Assembly: GCF_041903755.1 (NCBI RefSeq)
Contig: NZ_JBBWVE010000019.1
Coordinates: 1-64,000, forward strand
From: Thiocapsa roseilacustris
GTDB lineage: Bacteria; Pseudomonadota; Gammaproteobacteria; Chromatiales; Chromatiaceae
Length of the DNA: 64,000 nt
Direction of reading: 5' to 3'
The position numbers and the translations under genes are program-made. The notes beneath the pieces were generated by a model. The model was given only the letters and a program-made list of their open reading frames with translations. It was not told where the DNA came from and made no database searches. Shown in pieces: positions 26,320-35,937 of this stretch; within the stretch, counting starts at the first letter, position 1, and every line of letters begins with the position of its first letter.

Positions 26320-26512
26320 TAAACCGCGTCCAGAGTGAAATGGGTCATTTTCATTTTGTGTTGGGCTCAAGGATTGTTCCGGGCTTTGTGGTGACGCGGT
26401 TCAAAAAGTTACTATTTTTAATACTTTAAATCGCGCCAGCTCCGACAGTTAGCGGATCTCGCGCGGCCAAGCCAATCCAACAGACGACGCATACCGCACC
26501 GGGCGCGGTTTA
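26320..26512 (+). repeat. ~192-bp TAAACCGCG element, copy 1
   Basis: It starts TAAACCGCGTCCAGAG and ends GGGCGCGGTTTA, so the outer ends are inverted repeats. An internal junction (GACGCGGTT...TTTAAATCGCGCC) divides it into two palindromic halves. Three further copies of the same length are in the window (39319, 52989, 55777 reversed). It ends 46 bp before the ppdK start and may contribute promoter sequence. The TA at each end hints at TA-target insertion like Tc1/mariner-IS630 miniature elements (inference). Confidence 0.85.
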
Positions 26513-26558
26513 GTCCAGACAACCCGCAACAAAATGACGAGAGAGGTACATTCGAACA

Positions 26559-29333
26559 ATGGCATCCCAAACCACCCAACAGGTGTTCGCATTCGAAGAG
26601 GGGGACGGCAAGGACAAGAGATTGCTCGGGGGCAAGGGCGCCAATCTCTGCGAGATGACCCAAATGGGGCTTAACGTCCCGCCTGGGTTCGTCATCTCCA
26701 CTGCGGCCTGCCTGGAATATCTCGACTCGCCCGATCGCGCGCTGCCGCCCGGACTGATGGACGCGGTGCACGAGCAAATGCGTGCCGTCGAGAAGAAGAC
26801 CGGCAAGGGCTTCGGCGATTCGGACAAGCCGTTGCTGGTCTCGGTGCGCTCGGGCTCCGCCATGTCCATGCCGGGCATGATGGACACTATTCTGAATCTG
26901 GGTCTGAACGAAGAGACGCTGCAGGGTGAAATCCGCGCAACCGGCGATGCGCGCTTCGGCTACGACGCCTATCGCCGCTTCATTCAGCTCTTCGGCAAGG
27001 TCGCGCTCGGGGTGCCGGATGCCGCCTTCGACCATGAGCTCGACGCGGTCAAGGAGGCGGCGCACGCCAAGCAGGACGTCGACCTGAGCGCCAGTGACCT
27101 AAAAGAGGTCAGCGAGCGTTTCCTGCGGGTCGTCGAGTCGCATACCGGCCACCCCTTCCCGTCCGATCCTTATCGGCAACTGGAGATCGCCATCAAGGCC
27201 GTTTTCAACAGTTGGGGCGGCAAGCGCGCGGTCGACTATCGCAGACAGTTCCACATCACGCCCGAGATGGCCAACGGCACCGCGGTCAACGTGGTGACCA
27301 TGGTTTTCGGAAACCGCGGCGACGACTCGGCGACAGGTGTGGCCTTCACGCGCAACCCGGGCTCGGGCGAGAACAAGCTCTACGGCGAATATCTGGTCAA
27401 CGCCCAGGGCGAGGACGTGGTCGCCGGGATCCGAACGCCCAAGCCGATCTCGCGCCTGCGCGTGGAGATGCCCGAGATGGCCGCTCAGCTCGACATCCTG
27501 CGCGAGAAGCTCGAGACCCACTACCGCGAGGTGCAGGACTTCGAGTTCACCATCGAGCGCGGTCAACTCTTCTGCCTGCAGACACGCAACGGCAAGATGA
27601 ACGCGGTCGCCATGGTGCGCACCTCGGTGGAGATGGAGCGCGAGGGTCTGATCAACAAGGAAGAGGCGCTGCTGCGCATCCAGCCCGACTTGCTTGAGCA
27701 GATGCTCTTCCCGCGGCTGGATCCGACCGTCAAGGCCGAGTCGGTCGCACAGGGCCTGCCGGCATCGCCGGGCGCGGCCTCGGGCATTGCGGTCTTCGAT
27801 GCCGATCGCGCCGAGCAATTCGGTCACGAGCTCGGCCAAAAGGTCATCCTGGTTCGCGAGGAGACTAAGCCCGAGGACATCCACGGCTTCTTCGCCGCCG
27901 AAGGCATCCTGACCTCGCGCGGCGGCAAGACCTCGCACGCCGCCGTGGTCGCACGCGGCATGGGTAAGCCCTGCGTCGCCGGCGCTGAAGGCATCAGTGT
28001 GGATGTGAACCGGCGAGAGGCGCGGGTCGGTTTGACCAGCTTCAAGGAAGGCGACGTCATCACCATCGACGGCACCTCGGGCAAGGTCTACCTCGGCGCC
28101 ATCCCGACCGTGGAACCCGATTTCACGCCCGAGCTCGACGTCCTCCTCGGCTGGTCCGACGAGGTGGCCCGGCTCAAGGTCATGGCCAACGCGGACACGC
28201 CCGAGGACGCCCGGCGTGCGCGCAAGTACGGCGCGGTCGGCATCGGCCTGGCGCGCACCGAGCGCATGTTCAACGATGTGGAGCGTCTGCCGGTCGTCAT
28301 CGAGATGATCGTCGCCGAGACGCCGGAGACGCGCCAAGCGGCACTCGACAAGCTGCTGCCCCTGCAGCGGAAGGACTTCCGCGATCTGTTCGAGGTGATG
28401 GCGCCAAATCCGGTCACCATTCGGTTGCTCGACCCGCCGATCCACGAGTTCCTGCCAGACGAGCATGTCCTGGAGCGCGAGCTGACGGACCTGCGCGGGC
28501 TCGCCCGTACGACCCGCGGCATGAGCGTGCTGGCTGGGGCCATGGGACTTTTGCACTCGCCCGACAACGTCCGGCACGATATCGAGTCGCTTCGCCGCAT
28601 GGTGGATCCGGCGATCGTCGAGGATGCCATCGCCAAGAAGGAGGCGATGCTGCGCAAGGTCCGTGCGCTCTACGAGACCAACCCCATGCTGGGTCATCGC
28701 GGCGTGCGTCTCGGCATCACCTTCCCCGAGATCTACCAGATGCAGATCCGGGCGATCCTTGAAGCGGCGGCGGAATGCACCAAGGCGGGCATCGAGGTCC
28801 ATCCCCAGATCAAGGTGCCGCAGGTCTGCACAGCGCAGGAGCTGAGGTTGGTCAAGTCGTTCGTCGACAGCATCCACGACGAAGTGACCGAGACCTACGG
28901 CCAGCCGGTGAACTTCAAGTTCGGCACCATGATCGAGGTGGTGCGGGCCTGCATGCGTGCCGAGTCGCTCGCCGAGGAGGCCGAGTTCTTCTCCTTTGGC
29001 ACCAACGACCTGACGCAGGCGACCTTCTCCTTCTCGCGCGAGGATGCCGAGAACAAGTTCCTGCCGCTCTACAACCAGTCCGGCATCCTGCAGGACAACC
29101 CCTTCGAGGTGTTGGACGTAAAGGGTGTGGGCAAGCTGATGCAGTTGGCCGTGGACTGGGGCCGCTCGGTCAAGCCCAACCTGCATGTCGGCATCTGCGG
29201 CGAGCACGGCGGCCACCCGGCATCCATCGCCTTCTGCCATCAAGCCGGGTTGGACTATGTCAGCTGCTCGGGTCCACGCGTGCCGGTCGCCCGGCTCGCG
29301 GCGGCCCATGCGGCACTGAAGGCGACTCGATAG
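26559..29333 (+). CDS. ppdK: pyruvate, phosphate dikinase
   Basis: A 924-residue enzyme interconverting pyruvate, ATP and phosphate with phosphoenolpyruvate, AMP and pyrophosphate. The N-terminal nucleotide-grasp domain ('LLGGKGANLCEMTQMGLNVP'), central phosphohistidine domain ('LTSRGGKTSHAAVVARGMG', His near residue 460) and C-terminal PEP/pyruvate barrel ('GICGEHGGHPASIAFCHQ', with the catalytic Cys in 'YVSCSGPRVPVAR') are all intact. The ATG is preceded by GAGAGG at slightly long spacing. It supports gluconeogenic PEP formation next to glycogen and phosphoketolase genes farther right. Confidence 0.97.
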   Translation: MASQTTQQVFAFEEGDGKDKRLLGGKGANLCEMTQMGLNVPPGFVISTAACLEYLDSPDRALPPGLMDAVHEQMRAVEKKTGKGFGDSDKPLLVSVRSGSAMSMPGMMDTILNLGLNEETLQGEIRATGDARFGYDAYRRFIQLFGKVALGVPDAAFDHELDAVKEAAHAKQDVDLSASDLKEVSERFLRVVESHTGHPFPSDPYRQLEIAIKAVFNSWGGKRAVDYRRQFHITPEMANGTAVNVVTMVFGNRGDDSATGVAFTRNPGSGENKLYGEYLVNAQGEDVVAGIRTPKPISRLRVEMPEMAAQLDILREKLETHYREVQDFEFTIERGQLFCLQTRNGKMNAVAMVRTSVEMEREGLINKEEALLRIQPDLLEQMLFPRLDPTVKAESVAQGLPASPGAASGIAVFDADRAEQFGHELGQKVILVREETKPEDIHGFFAAEGILTSRGGKTSHAAVVARGMGKPCVAGAEGISVDVNRREARVGLTSFKEGDVITIDGTSGKVYLGAIPTVEPDFTPELDVLLGWSDEVARLKVMANADTPEDARRARKYGAVGIGLARTERMFNDVERLPVVIEMIVAETPETRQAALDKLLPLQRKDFRDLFEVMAPNPVTIRLLDPPIHEFLPDEHVLERELTDLRGLARTTRGMSVLAGAMGLLHSPDNVRHDIESLRRMVDPAIVEDAIAKKEAMLRKVRALYETNPMLGHRGVRLGITFPEIYQMQIRAILEAAAECTKAGIEVHPQIKVPQVCTAQELRLVKSFVDSIHDEVTETYGQPVNFKFGTMIEVVRACMRAESLAEEAEFFSFGTNDLTQATFSFSREDAENKFLPLYNQSGILQDNPFEVLDVKGVGKLMQLAVDWGRSVKPNLHVGICGEHGGHPASIAFCHQAGLDYVSCSGPRVPVARLAAAHAALKATR

Positions 29334-29360
29334 GGAAGGCGATCTGATGTTTGGCCAGGG

Positions 29361-29666
29361 ATGGCCGTTCGATCCGGTGGAACAGGCGCTATCGATTTGT
29401 CGCACCTGCTGAAATGGCGGTTTCAGCCGGAGCGGCGTGGCGCGAGCTGGGAGACCACGATCCGGACGCAGCGCGCAGGGATCGAGCGACGCCTTCGTCG
29501 CACCCCAGGCCTGGCCCGATCGCTGGAGGACACCGACTGGTGGGCCGATGCCTGGGACGATGCACTGGACGCCGCCACCCGCGAGACCGGTATCGCCGAT
29601 CTGCCGAGGACCTGTCCCTGGACCGTCGGCGAGGTGCTTGACGGCGATTGGTTGCCGAGCGGCTGA
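29361..29666 (+). CDS. DUF29-family protein, N-terminally short
   Basis: 101 residues containing the C-terminal half of DUF29: 'HLLKWRFQPERRGASWETTI' followed by 'QRAGIERRL', and the closing 'CPWTVGEVLDGDWLP'. The usual N-terminal helices ('ALDLEHLIEEIE'-type) are missing, and no other frame upstream supplies them, so it is probably truncated. Role of DUF29 unknown. It lies 27 bp after ppdK; no good ribosome site is seen. Confidence 0.5.
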   Translation: MAVRSGGTGAIDLSHLLKWRFQPERRGASWETTIRTQRAGIERRLRRTPGLARSLEDTDWWADAWDDALDAATRETGIADLPRTCPWTVGEVLDGDWLPSG

Positions 29667-30041
29667 GGCACCTTATAGTCGTAAGGCGGGACAAATTATA
29701 CCCTGGATGGCAGCTTACCTTTGTCCCGTAGGCTAATTGGGTGAGCCCGATGTTGTCGCTGAGTTTGTTTCACATGGAATCCTCACAATACTCCGCGCTG
29801 AGCATGCCGGACTATGCCACCGTCGCCAATCCACCGAGTTGTTCCGCGATTCTTACCCCCTTGAGGCGTCCCTGAAGGCCGCATCGGCCAGTTACGGATA
29901 CTGATGCCGCCGGCCAGGGTCCGTTATTCAGCGGATGCCGGACCCTCCTCAGCTCCATGAGTCACATATACTGTCCCCGGAATCGCGTAGACTCCGCAGC
30001 CTGCCAAGTTCAACCCCTATCACGAGGCGTTTCGGCTCTTT
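29667..30041. other. gap with no recognisable gene
   Basis: 375 bp between the DUF29 remnant and the first exchanger. No frame has a domain or credible start, and no repeat of the families described elsewhere occurs. It should contain the exchanger promoter; the 20 bp before the start (CGAGGCGTTTCGGCTC) resemble those of the second exchanger copy. Confidence 0.5.
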
Positions 30042-31013
30042 ATGGTTCTAGCTTCACTCTCCGTCGCCTTCGGTCTGGCGCTGCTGCTCTGGAGCGCCGA
30101 TCGCTTCGTCGAAGGCTCCGCCGTGAGCGCCCGACATCTGGGCATGCCGCCCTTGCTGATCGGCATGGTGATCGTCGGCTTCGGAACCTCGGCCCCGGAG
30201 ATGGTCGTCTCCGCCTTGGCGGCCATGCAGGGTAACCCCGGGCTCGCGCTCGGGAATGCCTACGGCTCGAACATCACCAATATCGCGCTGATCCTGGGCC
30301 TGACCGCGATCATCAGCCCCATCGCGGTTCATTCAAGCGTGCTCCGCAAGGAGCTTCCGATCCTCGCCGCAGTGACGGTCTTCGCCATCGTCATGCTTAT
30401 GGACGGCGACTTGACTCGGATGGACGCCTGGGCCTTCCTGGGCGTGTTCGCGGCACTGATGGTCTGGACCATTCGCGAGGGTCTGAGGCATCGCTCCGAT
30501 CCCTTTGCCGGCGAGATGACACAGGAGCTCGATGCGGCCGAGATGCCCTTGCGCCGTGCGCTGTTGTGGGTGGTCATCGGTCTGGTCTTGCTGATCATCA
30601 GCTCGCGACTCTTGGTCTGGGGTGCGGTCGAGATCGCGCATGCACTGGGTGTGAGCGACCTCATTATCGGTTTGACGATCGTCGCTGTGGGAACCTCGCT
30701 GCCCGAGCTCGCCTCCTCGATCATCGCCGCGCGCAAGGGTGAGCACGACATTGCCCTGGGCAACATCATCGGGTCAAATCTGTTCAATACGCTTGCGGTG
30801 GTCGGGATCGCGGGGGCGATCCATCCGATGGTCGTGCCCCCTGAGGTCGTCTCGCGCGACATGATGGTGATGGGCCTGCTGACACTGTCCTTGTTCGTGA
30901 TCGGCTACGGGTTCCGCGGACCGGGTCGAATCAATCGCATCGAGGGAGTGCTGCTCCTGGCCTGCTATGTCGGCTACACCTCCTTCCTGATCAGCACCCT
31001 GTTCAAACCGTAA
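30042..31013 (+). CDS. CaCA-family Na+/Ca2+ exchanger (YrbG-like), copy 1
   Basis: A 323-residue inner-membrane antiporter with about ten helices in two inverted halves. The alpha-repeats are 'GFGTSAPEMVVSALAAMQGN' with 'ALGNAYGSNITNIALILG', and 'AVGTSLPELASSIIAARKGE' with 'ALGNIIGSNLFNTLAVVG'; these carry the ion-binding Glu and Asn residues. It probably extrudes calcium or another cation against sodium or protons. It is a close paralogue of 34420-35385, in the same orientation, with the helicase gene inverted between them. Confidence 0.92.
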   Translation: MVLASLSVAFGLALLLWSADRFVEGSAVSARHLGMPPLLIGMVIVGFGTSAPEMVVSALAAMQGNPGLALGNAYGSNITNIALILGLTAIISPIAVHSSVLRKELPILAAVTVFAIVMLMDGDLTRMDAWAFLGVFAALMVWTIREGLRHRSDPFAGEMTQELDAAEMPLRRALLWVVIGLVLLIISSRLLVWGAVEIAHALGVSDLIIGLTIVAVGTSLPELASSIIAARKGEHDIALGNIIGSNLFNTLAVVGIAGAIHPMVVPPEVVSRDMMVMGLLTLSLFVIGYGFRGPGRINRIEGVLLLACYVGYTSFLISTLFKP

Positions 31014-31020
31014 GGGCCGT

Positions 31021-31095
31021 CGGTTGTGCCGAGTCGTGCGAGGCACGACCAACCGCTGGCGGAAGTTGTGCTTCCTATCGTCGGCCCAACCTACG
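31021..31095. repeat. GTAGGTTGTGCC palindrome, copy 3
   Basis: CGGTTGTGCCGAGTCGTGCGAGGC opens and TCGGCCCAACCTACG closes; it is a diverged member of the family seen at 16897, 26021 and 42467. It lies in the 209-bp space between the convergent exchanger and helicase genes. Confidence 0.8.
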
Positions 31096-31222
31096 GGAAT
31101 GGAATTTTCCGGAAATTGCCTGAAGGGCCAACCGCCGTTTCCAGGCTCAGCGCATCATCCCGAGGGAGGATTTGGCGACACCGGTCGGACTTTCCCCCCG
31201 CGATTAGCCCGCATGGATGGCT

Positions 31223-34096
31223 TCAAAAGCGGACGGGCCGTTCGTCCGTCCGGCCCTCGCTCATTGTTTTCAGTTGCTCGCAGAGCATGGTGACCGCGCG
31301 CTCGGCCTCGGCATTCGGGTCCCAGACATGCTGACCCCAGCGGATGGGATCACGCAGTTGCGCACCTAAACGCTGCGGAGCGAGGACCTCGTAGATCTTC
31401 CGCCATTCGCCCTCGACCCGGAGCGCGAGCTGCGGATTGATGATGTACTGGCCGCGACGCCAGCGCGCGAAGAGTTTTCGATTGTAGGGGGCGTCGCGGT
31501 CGCGTTCGTTCTTCGACAAGATCGAGGAGATGTAGGAGCGTTTCTTGCGCTTCGCCGGGACGACGGACTCCGGGAAGTGCGCAAGCAGCTCGGCGAAGTC
31601 GACGGCCGACAACAGGTCACCGCGCCGGACCCAATTCTCACCGAGGCGCTGATAGAACAGCACCATGGCGATGCAGAGCATCAGGTACTCCATCAGTCGT
31701 TGATCGAGTTTGACCAGGCGTCCGTCGATCTGGATATCCAGTGCGGGCGGGGCTAGGCGCTCGAACACGGCGGGTAGCTTGGTGCGGGCGAAGCGTTCGT
31801 CGGCGCAGGCCCGATCCAGCGCGATCTGGAAGGCGTTGAGTCCGTTGGCGTCGACGAGGCCGGTGTCCGCGTCCCGTTCAAGCAGCAGCGCGGCGAGCTC
31901 GGCATTGCCCATGCGACTGGCGATCATGAGCGATGTCTGTCCGAAGACATTGCGGAAATCGACCCCGTATCGGTCGACCAATCGCAACACCGCATCCGGC
32001 TGCTTGAGACTGTAGGGTAGGTAGTGGCCCTTCTCCAGCACGGGCAGCGCCTTGTCGGGGTGCTTCGCCGCTTTAACACCCTTTTGGATCAGGGCATTGA
32101 GCAGGCGTTGATCATGATAGACGAGGGCGTATTCCATCAGCGCGATGCCTCCCTTCTTGTCGCCGCGCTCCAGCGCATTGGTCTTGAGGTCGGCCAGGGC
32201 GTCCCCGCTCAGCATGGTCCAGGGGACGGCGCGTTGCTTGAGGATCTGCTCGCGGATCTCGGCGGCCTGCTCCTCTTTGCCCTGAAGCTCGAGGCGGTGC
32301 GCCTCGCGACGCCATTCGTCCAGCGTCGAGCGCTGCTCCTCGACGTCTTCCACGCCCTCGTGCACATGGGTCAGGCCGAGCAAGTCAAGCAGCGGCTGTT
32401 TGGGGCGCGGCTCGATCAGGTAGAGGTTCTTCACCGCGCGCGTCACGGCGACGTACAGGGCGTTGATGTAGAACTTGAAGACCTCGAGTGATTTGTCACC
32501 CTTATCGCGGCCACGTGCATAGCGCAGCTCGCCCTGCAGGTCGGACTCGTCGAGCCCCGTGGCGATGTCGCGAAAACGTTTCTCCTCGCCCGAGATGAAT
32601 CCGTACAGGAGGACGTTCTCGTATTCCAGCCCCTTGGCCTCGTGGATCGAGAAGACCAAGGGGGTCCGAAAGAACCGGCGCACCTCGGCCTTCTGCTCCG
32701 GATGCAGCACCAGGATGGCGAAGCGCGCCGAGGCGGCGGTGCGCCGATCCAGGTCGTGCTTCACCTGATCGCTGTCCTGCAACAGGCCGACCCGGCCCCG
32801 CGTCGGGCCGCGGCTGCGTACCAGATAGTTGCTCTCCCGGTCGACCGAGCCGAAGCGCGCATGCTTGATGTGCAGCAGCCGATTGGCGATCTCGGTGACC
32901 TGCGGGGAGTTGCGGAAATTGGTGTTGAGGATACGGATCAGGTCGGCGCCGGGATCGGCCTGTTTGTCGGCCTGTTTTCCGTCGCCCTGCTGATGCCAGA
33001 ACAGGCTCTTCACCTTGGACCAGGAGAAGAAGTTCGGATGCACGATCTGATTTGAATCGCCGCACAGCAGGAACCGGCGCGGGTCGCGCAACGCGCGTAG
33101 GATCAGCAGGAGCTGAACGTTGGTGAGATCCTGAACCTCGTCGACCACGACGAAGTCGTAACGCGGTTCAACGCGGGACAGCCAGGCATGGCTCACCAGG
33201 TTGGGGTCGAACCATCCCTGCTCGTCGAGGAAACGCCGATACTTGTCGAACAGCTCGTAGACGTCGGCACGATCCTCGGGCGCGAAGATCGATTGCTTGA
33301 TCCCGAGGGACAGATACGCATCCCGGCTCAGATAGGCAAGCTCCGGGTCGGTCCCGGTGATCGCGCCTTGAAACTCCTCGAAGACGCGATGGGTATCCTT
33401 CAGCGCCTTCGGCAGACGTTGCCGGGCGGCCCAGGCGTCAAAGGCGCGCGGGGTGATCTCCTTGCCCTCCGGGACATGGACGCTCTCCAGATACTCGCGA
33501 AACGACAGCAGATCCACCGACTGCTCGTCGTTCTCCCAGCCGTTGGCGTAGTAGAGCGCACGCGCGTTCTGCACGAGAAAGGGCGAGCGGGTGACATAGA
33601 GGATGTCGCCGCGCACGTCCTTCATCTTCTCCAGAGTCAGCGCGGTCTTGCCGCTCCCGGCCGAGCCGATGATGACCAGCGGGGGCGGCAGGCGGTAGAT
33701 CTGCTCCTGCTCGTCGTCGAAAGACAGCACCTTGTCGAGCAGATGAAAGCGGTGCAGGTGCGGATTCAGGTAGGGCAGCTCCGGTGCCTCGTCCGCAAAC
33801 TGCGGCCCCGCATCCGGGATGCGCTCCTCGTCGATCGCCACACCGCGGGCGAGAAAGCGCGACTTCTCGTAGGCGTGCTGGTGGATGTATTCCAGGATCA
33901 GCGCGCAGCGTTCGCCCTGGTGACGGTAGAGCGCGAACAACAGCCGATTGCTGCGGTCGAGGCGAGCGCGATAGAGGTTGTCGCCGATCTTTTTGACGTC
34001 AGCCGAGCGGAAGTCATCCGCTGCGAGATGCGCGGCGAGCTTCTCGTAACCCGGGATGGTCGAGGTGTCGAGACCGCGGTAGGTGAGGATTCTCAT
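31223..34096 (-). CDS. RelE-like / SF1 (UvrD-type) helicase / ankyrin fusion
   Basis: 957 residues from ATG 34096; an upstream in-frame extension has no conserved features. Residues 1-95 look like a RelE/ParE-type fold ('KKIGDNLYRARLDRSNRLLF' then 'CALILEYIHQHAYEKSRFL'). Next is a superfamily-1 helicase: Walker A 'IIGSAGSGKTAL' (about 144), Walker B 'FVVVDEVQDLTN' (about 317), later 'FSIHEAKGLEYENVLLYG' and 'NALYVAVTRAVKNLYLIEP'. Residues about 690-760 form ankyrin-like repeats ('NVFGQTSLMIASRMGNAELA' region). The C terminus is unassigned. The layout suggests an RNA- or DNA-acting protein under interaction control, possibly defensive; that is inference. It stands alone on this strand. Confidence 0.8.
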   Translation of the reverse strand: MRILTYRGLDTSTIPGYEKLAAHLAADDFRSADVKKIGDNLYRARLDRSNRLLFALYRHQGERCALILEYIHQHAYEKSRFLARGVAIDEERIPDAGPQFADEAPELPYLNPHLHRFHLLDKVLSFDDEQEQIYRLPPPLVIIGSAGSGKTALTLEKMKDVRGDILYVTRSPFLVQNARALYYANGWENDEQSVDLLSFREYLESVHVPEGKEITPRAFDAWAARQRLPKALKDTHRVFEEFQGAITGTDPELAYLSRDAYLSLGIKQSIFAPEDRADVYELFDKYRRFLDEQGWFDPNLVSHAWLSRVEPRYDFVVVDEVQDLTNVQLLLILRALRDPRRFLLCGDSNQIVHPNFFSWSKVKSLFWHQQGDGKQADKQADPGADLIRILNTNFRNSPQVTEIANRLLHIKHARFGSVDRESNYLVRSRGPTRGRVGLLQDSDQVKHDLDRRTAASARFAILVLHPEQKAEVRRFFRTPLVFSIHEAKGLEYENVLLYGFISGEEKRFRDIATGLDESDLQGELRYARGRDKGDKSLEVFKFYINALYVAVTRAVKNLYLIEPRPKQPLLDLLGLTHVHEGVEDVEEQRSTLDEWRREAHRLELQGKEEQAAEIREQILKQRAVPWTMLSGDALADLKTNALERGDKKGGIALMEYALVYHDQRLLNALIQKGVKAAKHPDKALPVLEKGHYLPYSLKQPDAVLRLVDRYGVDFRNVFGQTSLMIASRMGNAELAALLLERDADTGLVDANGLNAFQIALDRACADERFARTKLPAVFERLAPPALDIQIDGRLVKLDQRLMEYLMLCIAMVLFYQRLGENWVRRGDLLSAVDFAELLAHFPESVVPAKRKKRSYISSILSKNERDRDAPYNRKLFARWRRGQYIINPQLALRVEGEWRKIYEVLAPQRLGAQLRDPIRWGQHVWDPNAEAERAVTMLCEQLKTMSEGRTDERPVRF

Positions 34097-34419
34097 CGGT
34101 ATCGGGGATGGGGGATCGGTGATGGGTGTTACGGGGTCGTCGGACGTTGGGAGACGCAACATGCTAACGCAGATGCGGGGGCATGTCGGTCGAGGGAACC
34201 GAAAGATCCCGTGCGCGCTTTGGGATGTGCAGGCGCTGCGCATGAATGACGGTCTTGGCGGTCGCAGGCAGAGTTTGACTAAGGACTCCAGGTGAAACCC
34301 TAAGCGGTTTGGAGCCCGCCCCCTCTTTCGGCTGCCCGAGGCTGCGTCCGAGACGATCGGTGCTGATAGAATGCGGTCCCCTTCAATCCGGGTTCTCGCG
34401 ACGAGGCGTCCCGATCTCT
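34097..34419. other. divergent promoter region, helicase / exchanger 2
   Basis: 323 bp between the helicase start (minus) and exchanger copy 2 (plus). Short GATCGGT-like heptamers lie around 34105-34130. No gene; regulatory signals for both directions must lie here but none is clear enough to name. Confidence 0.5.
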
Positions 34420-35385
34420 ATGGCTCTGCCGATACTTGCTGTCATCTTTGGTTTGGCCCTGCTGGTTTGGAGCGCCGATCGCTTCGTCGACGGGGCTGCC
34501 GCGACTGCCCGCCACTTGGGCATGCCGCCGCTCTTGATCGGCATGGTCATCATCGGCTTCGGTACCTCGGCGCCCGAGATGGTGGTTTCCGCCATCTCGG
34601 CGTCTCAGGGGAATCCGGGGCTGGCGTTGGGCAATGCCTACGGATCGAACATCACGAATATTGCCCTGATTCTGGGTCTGACGGCGCTGATCAGCCCGAT
34701 CGCGGTGCATTCGAGCGTCTTGCGCAAGGAGCTGCCGATCCTGACGGCCGTGACCGTCTTCGCCATCGTTATGCTCTGGGACGGTGAGCTGACACGCATG
34801 GACGCCTGGTCTTTTCTGATCGTCTTTGCGGTTCTGATGGGTTGGTCGATCCGAGAGGGCCTGCGTCAGCGCTCCGATGCGCTGGCCGGAGAGGTGGTCG
34901 AGTCGCTCGATGCCCATCCCATACCGCTGCCCCGCGCCTTGACCTGGTTGGCCGTCGGGCTGGTGTTCCTGATCATCAGCTCGCGCATCCTGGTCTGGGG
35001 AGCGGTCGAGATTGCCCACGGGTTGGGTGTGAGCGATCTCGTCATCGGTCTGACCATCGTGGCGATCGGGACCTCGTTGCCCGAGCTGGCCTCATCGCTT
35101 ATCGCCGTTCGCAAGGGCGAGCACGACTTGGCGGTGGGGAACGTGATCGGCTCCAACCTCTTCAATACCTTGGCGGTTGTCGGTATCGCGGGAGCCATCC
35201 ATCCAATGACGTTGCCGCCGGAGGTGCTCTCGCGAGACATGATGATCATGGGCGCCTTGACCCTGTCATTGTTCGTAATCGGCTACGGATTCCGTGGTCC
35301 GGGCCGGATCAATCGGCTCGAGGGGCTGCTGCTGTTCGGCTGTTTCGTCGCCTATACGTCCTATCTGATCAGCACCATCTTCTGA
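34420..35385 (+). CDS. CaCA-family Na+/Ca2+ exchanger (YrbG-like), copy 2
   Basis: 321 residues from ATG 34420, chosen to match copy 1; the longer in-frame extension is not conserved. The alpha-repeats are 'GFGTSAPEMVVSAISASQGN' with 'ALGNAYGSNITNIALILG', and 'AIGTSLPELASSLIAVRKGE' with 'AVGNVIGSNLFNTLAVVG'. It is identical to copy 1 at most positions, and the 20 bp before the start are also alike (CGAGGCGTCCCGATCTC), showing a segmental duplication. The two copies may differ in ion preference or expression. It precedes the cobalamin riboswitch but is not obviously part of that locus. Confidence 0.92.
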   Translation: MALPILAVIFGLALLVWSADRFVDGAAATARHLGMPPLLIGMVIIGFGTSAPEMVVSAISASQGNPGLALGNAYGSNITNIALILGLTALISPIAVHSSVLRKELPILTAVTVFAIVMLWDGELTRMDAWSFLIVFAVLMGWSIREGLRQRSDALAGEVVESLDAHPIPLPRALTWLAVGLVFLIISSRILVWGAVEIAHGLGVSDLVIGLTIVAIGTSLPELASSLIAVRKGEHDLAVGNVIGSNLFNTLAVVGIAGAIHPMTLPPEVLSRDMMIMGALTLSLFVIGYGFRGPGRINRLEGLLLFGCFVAYTSYLISTIF

Positions 35386-35513
35386 TCGGCACCATCCCCG
35401 GTCGCTGGACTGCGTTAGCATCTATTGATCCAGGTCAGAGAACGGGCTCGGACAAGTGGCGCGCGGATTGACGTGTCGATCGAGAAAACCTTAGGCTCGG
35501 TAGCTGATCTTTC

Positions 35514-35701
35514 GGTGCCTCGAGGCATTCTTCCCTCGAGGTTAAACGGGAAGTCGGTGCGCGGACCCTTCGGGTGCCGCAACGCCGACGCTGCCCCCGC
35601 AACGGTAGACGAGTCAAGACGCGGCGAAATGCCACTGTGAGTCATCACGGGAAGGCGCCGCGTCCGGGGTCCGACCCCGCTCGTAAGCCCGGAGACCGGC
35701 C
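35514..35701 (+). promoter_or_regulatory. cobalamin (adenosylcobalamin) riboswitch
   Basis: All landmark blocks are present in order: GGTGCC near the start, AACGGGAA...GGTGCG, the B12-box region GCCGACGCTGCCCCCGCAAC, then GCCACTGTG, CGGGAAGGCG and the closing GTAAGCCCGGAGACCGGCC. It normally represses the downstream gene when cobalamin is abundant. It lies 236 bp before the btuB start. Confidence 0.95.
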
Positions 35702-35937
35702 GGATGATCGAGGACCGTTTCGATGTGTCTCGCGTGCGTACGAGGGCCGGCCTGTCTTCGGCCCTCGTCGTCTTCGAGCAATTGAATGGAGCCTCGAACC
35801 GGGGTCGCGCGGGGCGACCGGCCGGGATGCCGGCCCCGTCGTTTGCCTGCGGCTCCGCTCTCGTCCGTTCGTCATCTCTCGACCCATTCTTCTGCTGGCC
35901 CATGCGGGTGCGCTCGGGCCTTTGTTGGAGTTTGTCG

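Noticed and set aside
26320..26512. Structured small RNA gene in the 192-bp element
   Set aside because: The element occurs in both orientations relative to genes and overlaps stop codons, which fits a mobile repeat better; an RNA role is not excluded.
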